A stretch of DNA of 64,000 bases from Antedon mediterranea (lineage: Eukaryota > Echinodermata > Crinoidea > Comatulida > Antedonidae), in assembly GCF_964355755.1 (NCBI RefSeq), contig NC_092670.1, positions 831,001 to 895,000 on the forward strand, read 5' to 3'. This document shows, piece after piece, positions 35,693 to 50,600 of this stretch (within the stretch, counting starts at the first letter, position 1; every line of letters begins with the position of its first letter). A program made the position numbers and the translations under genes. The notes beneath the pieces were generated by a model, which was given only the letters and a program-made list of their open reading frames with translations, was not told where the DNA came from and ran no database searches.

Positions 35693-38600
35693 TCATATAA
35701 GAGGTTCTAATTGAGGTGAACCATACCTACCTCTACCTCTTAACCTTGTACGCCGTTTAGGAAATATTCTGTCATCTTCATCGTCATCCTGCATTACAGA
35801 TAATATAATCATAATTAGTAACAGAAAAAAAATATTTTCAGGAATTAATAAATATTTAGAATATTTTATATTTATTATTTTCTTAATTTTAAGCAAATGT
35901 TTTATCTTCTAAATATCTGATAGACTATACTGTAACTTTTTAAATGTTTTTTTTTGGAATTTTTATGTATAATTATATTTTGAATTTCATTTTCTTAGAG
36001 GGTCAAAGTTTTATTTTAATCTGTGGTAATTTTTTGCCTTCTCAGATTGAAATATTGAAGTATTGAAATGCGAGTTTAAATGCGAGCGGTTAAGACAGTG
36101 GAACCGTAATTACGTAGCCATAACATCGGCAGGGGTTCGAGGCTCACTCACTCCATGGTTCTGGTGGTAGAACGAGTCTTCTTAGATAAGGACTATAAAC
36201 CGTAGGTCCAGTGTAAACATCTAGCTCGTGTGCACTTTAAAGAACCTAGTACATCTTTCGCGACGAGTAGGGGGTTACCCCGGTGTATTAGTACATCACA
36301 GCCACTGCCACTGATCACCAACTGGGCCCTCTGGGAGATCAGTCTTTGACTGAAGAGGTTACCCAGTATAAATATATATTTCAATCTTCAATCAATCAAA
36401 ATATAAAAAGGAATATCGGAATTAAATCTTTAACCCAGCACACACAATCAAATCAAAGGTTGTATCTGAAAGAAGACATGGCATAATACACCATGTCACA
36501 AAAATATAAAGAGATCAAAACATGAGGTAACATCTTACATATCGATAGTAACTTCTGTTTAATGGCGGTAAAGATGGCCGATGACTTTGCTCATTTAACC
36601 GTAACAATAGATCTTCTTTTTCTTGACCCCATTTTCTTGCATTTTCTCGTACCTTTGTACAGAAGCAAAAGGCATGTCACATTTACAATAGAAACACAGG
36701 ATGATAAATATACAAACACAGGGATCCAATGGTGACATTTGTGTAAGAGCAATTATCTCATAGATTTGCTCATCCATATATTGTTATTTTTTTAGAAAAA
36801 GTTTTTCTTTCTCTCCTAGGCATGACCTAGGACATATATCATGTATTTTTTACATTAAAATTGAAAAAAAATAAATACAGTATTTGTTTATTAATTGATT
36901 TCATAGTAAATAAATTTCACTTACTGCTCTTTCTAATGTTCGTATGCGACCATCTGACCTATCAAGTTTACTATACAATTCCATTCTCTCAGCATCGTCA
37001 AAAGATGAATCCTAAAAGAAGAAGACATTTAAAACAATTTGGTCTTTATAGCTATCTGGCTTACAAATCAATAACACATGGTAAGAACACAAAGTGCCAT
37101 GACTTACCTGTACTTGTACTTTATTTTTCATTTGGTTAATTTCACCTCTAAGCCGTGCATTTTCTGATAAGAATGCTTCTTTAGCATCAAATCTAGGAGC
37201 TGAAAAAAAAAATTGTCAAAGAACAATATTATTACAATTTTAAAATTTAATTTTGGTCATTGCCAACAAATTAAGTTCTTTAATAATGTGTGTATAAAAT
37301 AAGGTAAAAAACATAAAAACTGTATCTACATAAATTATTTAATTTCTTACATTCATCTTTTCCTTTTTTTATTTTACTTCTCAATATTTTCTCCATTTTC
37401 TCAATTACTTCTTCCTGTTTTTTACACGTTTCTTCCAGTTTTTTAATTTTCTGTTGTTTTTCTTGTAACCGCTGAAGAATTGCTGATTGCTTTGAGTGAG
37501 CATCCTGTAGGTTAATGAACTCCTTTTCCCTGTCGTTATGCTACATAAAATGAACACAAAAGGAATGTTTAAGAACAAAATAGAAGACAAGAGTTTATGA
37601 ACACAGGAAGGACCAGAGTATTTTATCTAAATGAGAGCAAGTGGCAAACAAGAAAGAGAATTGTGTTCACAACATGTTTTCCCAAAAAATACCACTACCT
37701 AAAGCCTGTTTTCCAGTCGACTAAGATTTCGGTGAGTTGCGTTGAATTTTCAATTTGTTAAAGTTGAAAATAAATAACGATAACGATGATGGCAAATATT
37801 TACACATTTTTACCTTATAATGAAAACTTAGTATGAATGTAAGACTTCAAGTGAACAATTCTAAATACTTACCCTAATAAGTTCATTCTGAAGTTGTAAT
37901 AATTTGTCTCTGTAAGAAGTTGCTTCTTTAACTTGACTAGATAATTTATCTCGTAAAGATGCTTCATGGGAAGTAAAAAAAAAATACAAATTACAAATTT
38001 ACATAAAATAATTGAAAGCATGTCATTAAAAATTGTCAAATTGCAATTTAAAAAATAATTCATTTTTAAAGAGAGCAAGATCATCTAAATCAACAAAGTC
38101 CTAAAAAAATTGTTAGGGATTATTGGAGTTATTTTTGTCACAAGAATTTACTACTGTAAAGTCTCTTAACCATAAACTACAACTACTGAATTAATAGAAC
38201 ATACCATATCTCTGTATTAACTCATTTCTTGGGATATCTGCTAGGTCTGAATCACGTAGTAGTGCCTTTGTTGTGTCTTCATGCATGTTTATTTGTTGAC
38301 GTAACCTACTGTTAACCACTTCTAACCGTGTGACCTCCTCCTGTAATCTCACAATCTCATCCCCCATTCGCTAAAATAATTCAAATGAAAAATATCCATA
38401 AACAAAGGCCACGAAAATAAATCATAAACAACTTTTAAAATGCATTCATGTATAAATAGAGAAAAGTATGATGACTTTCTTCTGCAAATTGTATTTATAT
38501 TCTCAAACATGAACTGAGCCATATCTACGATGATATAATAAAAAGGGACACCCGAGCATCCAAAGGGCGCAATTCACCGAACCAATGACAAATGACAGAA

Positions 38601-41600
38601 AATCATGTGAACGTCATTTGCGTTACCAAGGCTACTGAAAATAGCCAAAAACGTAGCAAGTACAGTAGTCAGTACTTGGCAACTGGTTTATCAAAAAAGT
38701 TTTATTTTTAAATGTATTTATATTCTCTCAATAAAAATCAACTTTTGAAAATGTTTACTGTGCTAAACTTTGTTTGACATAAAATGACTATGATTAAGTG
38801 TCAATGTAACAAACCTTCATTGCTGATTTATAGTTATCTAGCTCCCTCTGTTGGTGATCAAGTAAGGTGATTGCATACCGGTCTGGTGGAGTCTTGAGAG
38901 TAGATCTGTAGATGACAATGAAATGTTAAACAAATGAAAATACTGAAAAATATGAAGATTAGACTTTTATAAAGCTGTTTGTATTTTCTAATGAAACCAT
39001 ACGGCGTTCATATTGCATAGATTTTTCACAAATTTATGTTTGTTCCTTTATTCGATTATCTATATGTTTATTTATCCACTTTGTTCATTTATTCATCAAC
39101 CTTGTATTTATTCACTTACTTTGGTTTATGTTCCTGAGGTATTTCATTACGATTAAGGTCTTTAGGTGGTAATCTGGTTGGGATTAATCCTGGATGATCC
39201 TGATATCTCAGATCTGGATCCAGAAGTACTCGTTGGGGATCTGGAAGAAGATTCTGTACTGCATCTAGTGGTGGCAGTTCACCCTCTTGTAAGACCTAAA
39301 AAACACAAGTTATATTAAGGCAATTTGTATCTTTCACAAATTTAAGATCAATTTCCAAAGCAGAGGAAATTATTTTACGGGTACTACGACCAGTCAATAA
39401 ATACTGTATCAATTAAAAACTTATCATTAAAGTTACGTCACTTACTAAATATCTATATCTATCAAAAGCACTCAATCTATTCCAAGCAATCATGGTGTAG
39501 ATGAGCAGAGAAACAATAACAAAAACCAGGATTTAAATCATCATCCAATAAAATAGGTCAGTGGTCATTTTCAGTAAACCAGTAGGGGTACAGTACAACA
39601 GCAACAATTGCATCTGCCACCTGTACATAACCAAATCCGATCCGCAAATAGCCCTGAGAAAACTATCTAATGGTTGCAAGTATGAACCAAGTGCGTAGAG
39701 TGATTCTTTATTATGATAGTTTGTACTTTGACAGCCCTCGTTATAATTTAATAAACACTGTTGTTCTCCTGTAAATTATATTGTTTCATTTAACTTTCTT
39801 TGTGCCAATATCTTGTGTTACAGATATACAATGTAATCTGAGAAATTAATCTAATTTTTTCTTTCATTCAATTTCTTGATTTTAAAAAGGTGACATCTTT
39901 TAGATACCAACAAACACTTTAAAGTGAATGCTTTCTTATCGACAAAATTGGTCATAGAGGAGGAAAGGAGTAAATAAATGAACAAACTGAACAATAAATT
40001 ACTTGGATTAAGACATTACGGATAAAGAATTGAAACGAATGAATATTTTTAGAGTGATAATTAGAAAATCATTGTACGTTCAAAGATTAATTAAAGATTA
40101 TTGTAAATTATTTATAAATAAGAAAGAAAAACATAATACACAATATAATTGGCCCCCAACCTAAGAATAATTCATAAATGGAAGGAATGCAGCCACAGCT
40201 GATGGCAAGATCATATTGAAATAATAGAACCCTACTGAGTTACACCCAACTACATGATAAAACGTCTGATCCAACCAAAATGTACCCTGTATTTGTGAAC
40301 ACTTTGAATGAAATGATGATTTTACTGATGGAAAAGTCTCCATTGCTCAAAACTAAGTCTACATTGCCGCCTAAAGCAAGTCTCCATTGCTCTAAACCAA
40401 GTCTCCATTGCTTTAAACTAAGTCTCTGTTGCTCTAAACTAAGTCTCCGTTGCTCTAAACTAAGTCTCTATTGCTCTAAACTAAGTCTCCATTGCTTTAA
40501 ACTAAGTCTCCGTTGCTCTAAACTATGTCTCCATTGCTCTAAACTAAGTCTCCATTGCTTTAAACTAAGTCTCCGTTGCTCTAAACTAAGTCTCCATTGC
40601 TCTAAACTAAGTCTCCGTTGCTCTAAACTAAGTCTCCATTGCTCTAAACTAAGTCTCCATTGCTCTGACCTAAGTCTCCATTGCTCTAAACTAAGTCTCC
40701 ATTGCTCTGACCTAAGTCTCCATTGCTCTAAACTAAGTCTCCGTTGCTCTAAACTAAGTCTCCATTGCTCTAAACTAAGTCTCCATTGCTCTGACCTAAG
40801 TCTCCGTTGCTCTAAACTAAGTCTCCATTGCTCTGACCTAAGTCTCCATTGCTCTAAACTAAGTCTTCATTACCAATTTTCCTAACAATACTGTACAGAT
40901 TTCATATACAAAAGAATGAACCTTTTAACGTTGATATGTGATACAACAGCAAATACTGAAATAATCTCTCATTCAATTCATTTAAATAATAATGCTGTAG
41001 ATTTTAGCTTGAATGAATCGAGAAAGCCTCATACAAACCCTTTTAATGAAAATAGTTTATAAATAAAACTAGTTTATTTAATGCCATTTTTTATATCATA
41101 CTTATTTATGTGTAGTCCAGTGATAATGTAAATAAATTGCTATAATTAAATCCCTTTTTTTAGCTTAAAGTCTACTGAATTTAAAAACTTTAAATTAGTA
41201 AAATAGTGTTGACATTTTAATTCAAAGTCACTTAATTTAAAAGTAACAGTTGTCAAGGAAATAGGAAAACAGTTCTAAACAGTGAAAAATCAATAGAAAT
41301 CATGCGGCTTTGAGTTTCAGAATAAATAATGACCTTTTTACAATACTATCTGTATTAATTACTGTATTTGTCTGTTTCATCTTTTAAAATCTAAATATAG
41401 TTGGTCGATTCTATTGCAATTCTCTAATAAAACATGAAAAACATCATACCATTATAAGAATAGTATTTTCTTGAAAGAAACAGGAATGGCATTTATAAAT
41501 CTTGTTGTCACTAGTCACTATGGTTAAGTAGTGGTTCAGTTAAAGAAACAGGAATGGCATTTATAAATCTTGTTGTCACTAGTCACTATGGTTAAGTAGT

Positions 41601-44600
41601 GGTTCAGTTGAACAGGAATGGCATTTATAAATCTTGTTGTCACTAGTCACTATGGTTAAGTAGTGGTTCAGTTGAAACAGGAATGGCATTTATAAATCTT
41701 TTTGTCACTAGTCACTATGGTTAAGTAGTGGTTCAGTTAAAAACTGAATATTTATTTCTAAAACCAGTTCTTTTTAATTGACTCTGTCTAAAAGTATACA
41801 TAATAATTTTAAACTGAAAAGTTAAGATATTTTGCTAAGCAAGTTCTAACACTGAGGAACGTTGTATGTTACTATATGACCTACTAAATACCAATGTTAT
41901 TCAAACTAACCCACCATTGCTTTATTGATTTGGAAGTTCATTGTAAAATCTTCAAGAGAGAACTTTTTAACTCTTGTAAGATTAACAAACAATTGAGATC
42001 GGACCACCAACAATGGCCTGTCATTTAAGTAGAATACAAAACAACAAAGTACAGTGAAGTGTACTAATTCTGTAGTAGTAGTAATAGTAGTACAGTAGGA
42101 GTAGTAAATTACCACCTGAACAGTTATAACAAGACTTTGGGATCGTAAGATCTAAAGGAGTTACAACTGAGTCGCCATATTTTCTACATTACGTAAATCC
42201 AGAATGTAATCAGTGAAAGATAAAAACAAAACAATTTGTACAGAGTTAAAATGGTACTTTAACATATTGCATAAGGTCAAAGTATAGTGTTAATGAGCTC
42301 TTTTATTTTCAATACAAACAATGAAGATATGAAAAACAACAACAGAAACATTCCAATAAATAAAAGAGTTTCGTTATGTGTAATTAAAACTGTTTTTGTT
42401 CTTTAATCATTTTGCTGTTGAATTAAGTTTCAATTATTTTTAATTTACAGAGAGCATCAAAAACAGCATTGACATCTCATCCAATAAGACCATTGATCAT
42501 AGACCTATAAGTATCTAATGGTTTGATTGTCCTCAGTGAAAAATTCTTCTATTTTGTTGACAGGAAATACCAGAAACTTTTTAAATGAATAGATAAAATA
42601 AACAGACAGAAAAAACTACATGCAACTATCTATTTTTGTAAAAAAAAACAATACACAGTCAAGCAATTTAGGTGAGATGCATTGTGAACAAAATAATCTA
42701 CCATTAAACTTTGCACTGATCATCATAAGAAGTGCACAAAACATTAAGATAATTATGGTACACTAAAGTATACATTAGAGAGATAGATAAGATGAAGAAT
42801 ACAAGTCTACATGAATAATAATTAAGTTCTAAATTTGAAAACACTTGGAAACAAATGCAAACAAAATGATTGAATATGAACCAAAAACAGCATAATAATA
42901 AGCGCTAAAAATATCTCTAAAATATTCCGTATAAAACGCTTTTGCATACCTCTGATGTGTAAGGTCTATAGTAAGCAGTGGCCATATTACTATCATGAAC
43001 AGTATATCCAATTAAAATCAAACATCAGATTGATAGAAAATAAATTGAAACAAGACTGAAAAACAACAGGTAAACTGATAAGTTAGAATTCACACTGATT
43101 TTTCTGATAAATATTTCGCTTCAGGTAACACAAATGGGACAGTTAGGGGTCAAAGTTTATAACTATTATATTAATAATAGAAAGGGAAGTTTACAGGTAT
43201 CTTAGCAACAAGTATGTTAGACTGATCCATTATTTATGTAGGGGGTGTAAACACTTGGAAGCAGGTGTTTTTAATGCAGATTATTAATCAGTTTATGCAC
43301 ATATCATTTCACAAGAGACATAATTACACATATTAGAATCATTTATTACTATTGGAATTAACATAGATGATAATTATAAACCAAATGCTAAGGTTATAAA
43401 AACTGATCTAAAAATACACACTTTCCAAAATTCAATTTTCGGACGTCCACTTCAGTGGAAGAAAAAATTATTCTATGAATGAAAGGTTTAAAGATATGTC
43501 TATGCTTTTTCTTTAAACATAAATGTTAATATCTTGAGCAATAAATTGGTGGTACACTTAGTCTACTTAATACCTGATACTAATATTGAACAAAAGAAAG
43601 GATATGTTGGCTTTTCATGATTTTATTGATTTCAGTTTTTGTGCAATACGTTCCTTATTGTGCAATTGCAAAGTTAAAAATAAAAATGATTAATATGTGC
43701 ATATTTTTTAGTAACTCAATTATATCTTGATATGGATTCTGCAGTTTTGACAGATACTCTCTCTCTTGATGAATCTTAATCATATAAATCAACAAATCTA
43801 ATAAAGTTATGCAATAATATCTACATATTATACACATTGTCCAATTACTTTTCTAATATATTGTCCAATTACTTTTAGATATTGTTTGTCCCTGAATGAT
43901 TAATCCACTTGACTTTCACAAATTCAGCCAAATCATGAATATCTTGACATAATGATGAATCAATATTAATTAGTGTTTGGAACAATTAAACATGAAGCTT
44001 GGATAGACAAATGAATGAAGGTTTCATGGATTGATAATTATTGGCAAATTCAATACACCCACAGTTTGTGAATTTAAAAGAAAATTTAAAAGTATCTTCA
44101 TTCTTATGAAAATGAGAAAAAATAAATAAACAGACAACAAAAGAATGTTTAATGAAATTATGTAAATAATGTTTGCATACTAGGCATATAAATAGTAATG
44201 TTTGTTGTGAGGTGGTTTCCCGAATGATCGTAAAATCAAAACGGTACTGGGTATGACCGACTAGCGTTCTTGTCACCAACTAGTCATCCATTCATATAAG
44301 TACTGATGTAGTAGCCTATCTGTACGGTGACCATAAAATAATCTACCATTAAACTTCTCAATAATCCATCAAGAGAAGTGCACAAAACATTAAGACAATA
44401 TTATGGTAATGTAATAGAGATAGAGAAGATGGAGAATACAAGTCTAAATGAATAATAAATATCATATTCTTATGTACCATTAAAGATGTATTGTCCCCCT
44501 GAAAAAACAATTCTTAAACACATCTTTGTTGAATATTCCATTTTAATGTAACATAATAAATAATAATTGACTTTGACCAAAAATTTGACCGAAAAAAATG

Positions 44601-47600
44601 TATTTACCTGAAAAAATGTAATTTAAAGCAAAACATGGTCAAATTGGCTGCCAGCCAATGGATTTTTGGTTGAATTTAACCATTTATTTTGTCATTTTAT
44701 AAGTGAAAACATTTTTTTTCCGGTTTTTTTTCTTTGGAAGTGTACTTCATTAAAACTACAAAATAACATATTCAAAGTGTGAAATAATTAATCTTCATTT
44801 TCCATGTTTTTGGGGGACAATGCATATTTAGCAGTAATTTTATTTATAGTAGTAATTGTATAGATATATCTTTAAATAATAATGTACAGTATCTTTTTTT
44901 TTTAACAAATTGTCTTTTTACATAGGGTTTGTAACATCATGTTTTTTGTATATTTAAATTTTAAAGGACCACAATTGCCTATTATTCCACTTTCATTTCA
45001 ATATATTTGAAATTTATTAAAAAAAAATCACAAAAAACTTACCATTTTTTTAGGTCTTGTTTTTGGTGGTGAATGTATCACTTTGTTGTTATACAATGGT
45101 ATGGGTAATGGTGTCTGTCCATCTCTAAATGGAATTTTTGACTCTACCAGTACTGTCTCTTGTGGTGTTGGAAGTCTTGGAGGGGACTTCTTTGGCGGGA
45201 GACGCATTAGGGATGGTTGCTTTTGTGGTGAACGTGGAAGTACTCTCTCAGCTTCCATTGAGAAGCTCTCTAACTTTGGAAGATCATTTACGTAGCTGGC
45301 GTTTAGAAGAGAAGTTGGATGCTAAAACACAATAAATAGTGCTGTCATATTAAACTCTTCTTTTGAAATAAAAACTCTATAAAGTGATGTAAAATAGTGG
45401 GTAAAAGAGTTTAAAACAAAAGGACATGAAAAATACGGTGAGGAAAAAAAAAAATCAAATAATTGATGTGCAAGAGAGGAAAGACGGTCGTATACTGTAG
45501 TAATCATGAACCCCTTTGGAAAAAAAAAGACATTTTTGACATAATAATGATTAACAAACAATCAGTTATTTTTCTTTAGTTTTTAATATCGAGAATTTTA
45601 CTATTGTAGTAAATGATTCTAACTTGAAGAATGTATTAATTACCTCTTCTGAAATAAGTCGTAGAATGAGATTAACAGCTGGTACGTGGTTGTTCTCAGT
45701 TTCCAAACTCGTCTCCTAAAACAATTAAACACATTTACAGCAAATATCAAACAGTAATTCATTAGGAGTTTCTTTTTTGAGAAAGTGCTTAATTTTATAA
45801 AAATGTTAAACTTCTTATTTTGTATATAATAAAATTAGATTGTGTTAGTAAAACACAAAAATAAAGATTGTTTTGTGTGCAATATCATATTATTATTTGG
45901 CAAACAAGGCAGTTCAAACTTATATAAATCCAATTTCAACCAAATAGATTTGTACAGTACACACACTTAAATTGAAAACAATTGGATTTGTGTTTAGCTA
46001 AAGACACGATCTACTACAAACAATTGAATTAGGTGTTTGCACAAAATATTTATTTGCTAAATAAATTTACAAGAGGTTAAATAGAAAATATGTTTTATAG
46101 TATACATATTGACCTGTTGTATAGAGCATTTAAAATACTACGTAATAACTGGATTAATGATAACTTACAAACTAATAATATTACATTAATCTATATTTTC
46201 ATCTTTCACCCCATGAAATATTAGTACCGTTGCACTCATAAAGTTTATTATTTGTATACTAATCACTGGACCAATGATCACTTACAAACCAACAATTGCA
46301 TATTCATTTATGAGAGCCACATAGAGTAAATCAATTTATTTACATATTTATAATACTGCATATATCATTAGCTTAATAAATAGAGAGCAGGCTGATTCGG
46401 TCAAAGTACATGTGGAATGAATTAATGCATATAGTCATACTATAATGACCAATTTTAAAACATTTGTGCTCTAACGCCTTTCTACACTTCATGTATATTT
46501 ATTCTTCTACCCATGTGAATTAAAGAAATTATATTCCTGAATCTTTTAGACACCTTCTGAACCCAACAAAGTGTCCCCTGATTATGGATTGGTAGTGTTA
46601 ACATATATACCTGTACAGCCCGCGAAATTTACCTCGGCATTCGGCAATGCCGAGGTAAATGCCGAGGTCCTGCTAGCTTACCACGGCATTGATTTGCCGA
46701 GGCTCTTTTTATTGATTTAGGCCTTGGAGTAAAATCAAGGCTACCACATACACAGCAAATAGATAGTTTTATGCCTACTGTATTACAGTTTTTTTCAAAT
46801 TTACCTTCGTTACAAGTGAATTAAATATATCTTTAAATATTTGTACTGTACGTTGGAGCTATTATTAGGCCTAGGCCTAGACCGCTCCGGCGTTTACAAC
46901 AACAACGAACCACGCTCAGCAGCTCTATCGTCGTATGATGTGAGTTTAGTGAGGCATGACAAATCACAAAAAATGCCGACGTGTTGCCGAGGTGGGCTTC
47001 GTTTACGTCGGCATTTTTTTGCCGAGCTCATTTCGTCCCAATTTCGAGGGCTGCCTGTATAGTGCCCCTTGTTAACATATATACCTGTATAGTGGCCCTT
47101 GTTAACATATTATATACCTGTATAGTGCCCCTTGTTAACATATATACCTGTATAGTGCCCCTTGTTAACATATTATATACCTGTATAGTGCCCCTTGTTA
47201 ACATATTATATACCTGTATAGTGCCCCTTGTTAACATATATACCTGTATAGTGCCCCTTGTTAACATATATACCTGTATAGTGCCCCTTGTTAACATATA
47301 TACCTGTATAGTGGCCCTTGTTAACATATATATACCTGTATAGTGGCCCTTGTTAACATATATCTACCTGTATAGTGCCCCTTGTTAACATATATACCTG
47401 TATAGTGCCCCTTGTTAACATATATACCTGTATAGTGCCCCTTGTTAACATATATACCTGATTAGTGCCCCTTGTTAACATATATACCTGTATAGTGCCC
47501 CTTGTTAACATATATACCTGTATAGTGCCCCTTGTTAACATATATACCTGTAAAGTGCCCCTTGTTAACATATATACCTGTATAGTGCCCCTTGTTAACA

Positions 47601-50600
47601 TATATACCTGTATAGTGCCCCTTGTTTTTTTTTTCTTGGGTTCAGTTTGGTATACTAAATGAGGTGTTTTACTGTAGTAAATGATGATGTTAACCATAAC
47701 TATTGTAGGCAGGTAAATGTTTAGGCATCCTAACTCTCATCACATAAGACTTGATAACCACGCTGTACTTACTCTTATGGACAGGTTTTCGACACGGATA
47801 CCTTTTCTACCACGTTCAGATCTGAGAGCATTGAAGACATGCTTGTTGAGCAACATTGTTGAATATCCAAGACTTTTACTCAAATACCATTTATTGCTTT
47901 CAAAAACTTTAAAAAAAAAAGATGCACAATTACTGACTTTTTAATATTTTCGTTGATCTATAGTTCCACATTATTTGGTTAAACCCAGGAAATCCAACAA
48001 CAGGATGCTGAGCTCTGGAGATCAAAGTGTTTATATGTGGCTGTGATACAATCAGTTCTATCAGTACTATTGGTATTTGTCGTAGCAAAACATAATATCA
48101 AAGGATGTGTTCCTATCTTGGCAAAGCGAGCTCAGTGTCCTGTTGTTAGATTGCCTTGGTTAACTTACATAAAAGACGGTAAGAAAAGTTACTATTGTAA
48201 CAAGACAGCAGTAGACACATGCCTACTACCTGATACATACCTGAGATTACACTGTAGTATTCAATGACAAGAGCAGAGACGGCAGTGAAGGTGGATGCCA
48301 TTTGACGAGCTTCACAAAAGAGGAGTTGCTGGTTCCAGTTTGATTGGTCATCCAGTGGAAGTGAAATCTGAGGAAAATAATAATAAACAAATTATTGCAC
48401 TACAGAGTTAAATTTTTTTTCCTTTTGCCATTTAAAGAAATTTGTTCAATTCAAGTACATGGGGCTTGCTAATACAAAATATATTGACCATAATAAAAGA
48501 TATTTATTTCTTCTTTCAAAAGCAAAGTAGACATATTTCCGAAATTTTAGTAGAGTTTTAATATAAAGTATATGTTATAATAATTGTATACATATACTTC
48601 AATAAAACTTGCATTTGTCAACACTCACCTGTGGATTGGTATGTTTTAAATTGGATGGACTAAAGTCTAGCTCTTGGACTGGACAGAGAACAGGACGAGG
48701 GTGAAGCTCACTGAAATGATGGTTCACCTCATGGTCCTTTCTGTTAACAAAAAATTTTGATAAATGTAGTTGATCATTGTGTGCTGCCAATTTTTTAAAT
48801 GATTGTTATTAAAATTAATTATTGTTAATCATTATGCTGTTTAGAAGTTGCTGTTAACTTTCAGAGAAGTAATTAGTTTTATGCAAATTAGTTTATGTAA
48901 ATTAGTTTTATGAAAATTAGTTTATGTAAATTAGTTTTATGCAATTCCTCACCTCAAAGCATAATAATTTGGCACGATTCTTACAACAGCCATCACAGGA
49001 CAAGATAAGTTTGATATTGCACGAGAAAATGAGCATAGGGTAATTTCAACACCATTGTACACAAGTGCATCAAAGAGCTGCAATCGGCATGTACGTCGTA
49101 GTACAGACACATACAAATGTGTTTCATATCCTACACCCTCCTGAAAAAGAAAGTCATTAGGAGTGAAGAAACAAAATCCATTTGGGCAGGTGACAATATT
49201 GTTAATATATAAATAGTATTAGTACATATTTCAAATTCCAAGACAATAAAAAGATTTAGGATTAGGATCTTTCCTCAGTAGAAACATAATACTTAACTCA
49301 AGTTGATACAAATCGGGTTTTCCCCCCCTTATGTTACAAAAAGATCTTAGCTCTGACCCTCTTGTTTTATCTACTCTAAACACACACCTTAAATTTTACT
49401 CCAAGGATTTTTTTGCACACACGCCCCTAGTTTGGAACCATCTTCCACTCCATATTCGTCAATGTAAATTTCTTAAGCAATTCAAGTAAAAAATCTCACC
49501 TCTTTCAATAAGTTGGTCTTTTAATGCTGTGGGACATCAGTAAATAGTGCTTTATAAAAGTTTTATTATTATTATTATTACAACAAAACTCACCTGAATG
49601 AGATCCAAGTGGTACTGGTAAAAAGGCTGCAGGTAAACAAACGGTAGTGAAAACCTAATCAAGGTCTTCTTACTTGTTAGGTCAATGACCAACAGAACAA
49701 CAACTAAAAACAAAAAAAAAGCATAAATCTCAATATTCTACATCAAAAAAAAAACATTGCTTTTTAATGAAAAAGACAATGTAGTATCAAACCTTGAAAT
49801 GCAATAATTTATATTTTTTTAATCGAACTGTGAATTCCATATAAAAATATACATGATCAAAAGCTAGATCGAACCTGGAAACTCTTTCTTGTAAGAGTTT
49901 CTACACCACTTGACCACCCACTAATTTAAGCACATGTCTATATTTTGTCTAAAGTCATGATCAGACAAGAACATAATAATGCTTATGGTTTATTTATATG
50001 CTTATTTGTTCTATTGTTTTTTTTTATTTCTGTCAAGTATTATTGTAAACCATATCTGAATAAATGAAATTGAACCTGCAGCAATACATGCATGCTAAAT
50101 AAAATAAGTGTACCTTCTGTATCTGCATCTTCTTCTTGTGTTGTTATGACAACTGTGTTTTCCCAACTTGGAAAACTTGTTGCAGACGTTGCTATGCTTG
50201 TTGTTTGTTGAGGAGCAATCCCTGCTTCTTCTTCAGATTTTGTTGTTCTTAAATAGAATATAAACCATGACTTTAACCCATCAACAACAACAAAAAAACT
50301 GTACATATTACTAGCTAAATGGATTTTGAAGACATTTTGAAAAGAATTGTATTGACTAAGACCCTAAAACCTTACTTTCCTGACATTAAAAGGTGCAATA
50401 CTAAGATGTATAAAGAACATTACTACTAGCACATACTGTATATTTTTGCTCATGTTTAAAAAAAACTTTGTTATTAACAACTTGCTAAATAGAAATTGAT
50501 AACTAATAAAAAAAACGTACCCCGCAACATATGGCAGAGGTGGGTCTGAATCCTGTGAAACTTTTGGAAGTCCACTGGCAGCATGCACATGAACTATGAC

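Larger units (their letters stand above)
39296..45042. other. Largest CCDC33 intron (5.7 kb)
   Basis: The intron separates the exons ending at 45043 and starting at 39295; both boundaries are phase 0, so no coding exon is required between them. It contains a 21-bp minisatellite (40330-40868), a 65-bp repeat (41475-41741) and a MITE (44481-44830). No coiled-coil or C2-like exon was found in either strand of it. Confidence 0.6.

Noticed and set aside
46981-47697. Several open frames of 99-120 codons on both strands
   Set aside because: All consist of translated 30-bp minisatellite units.
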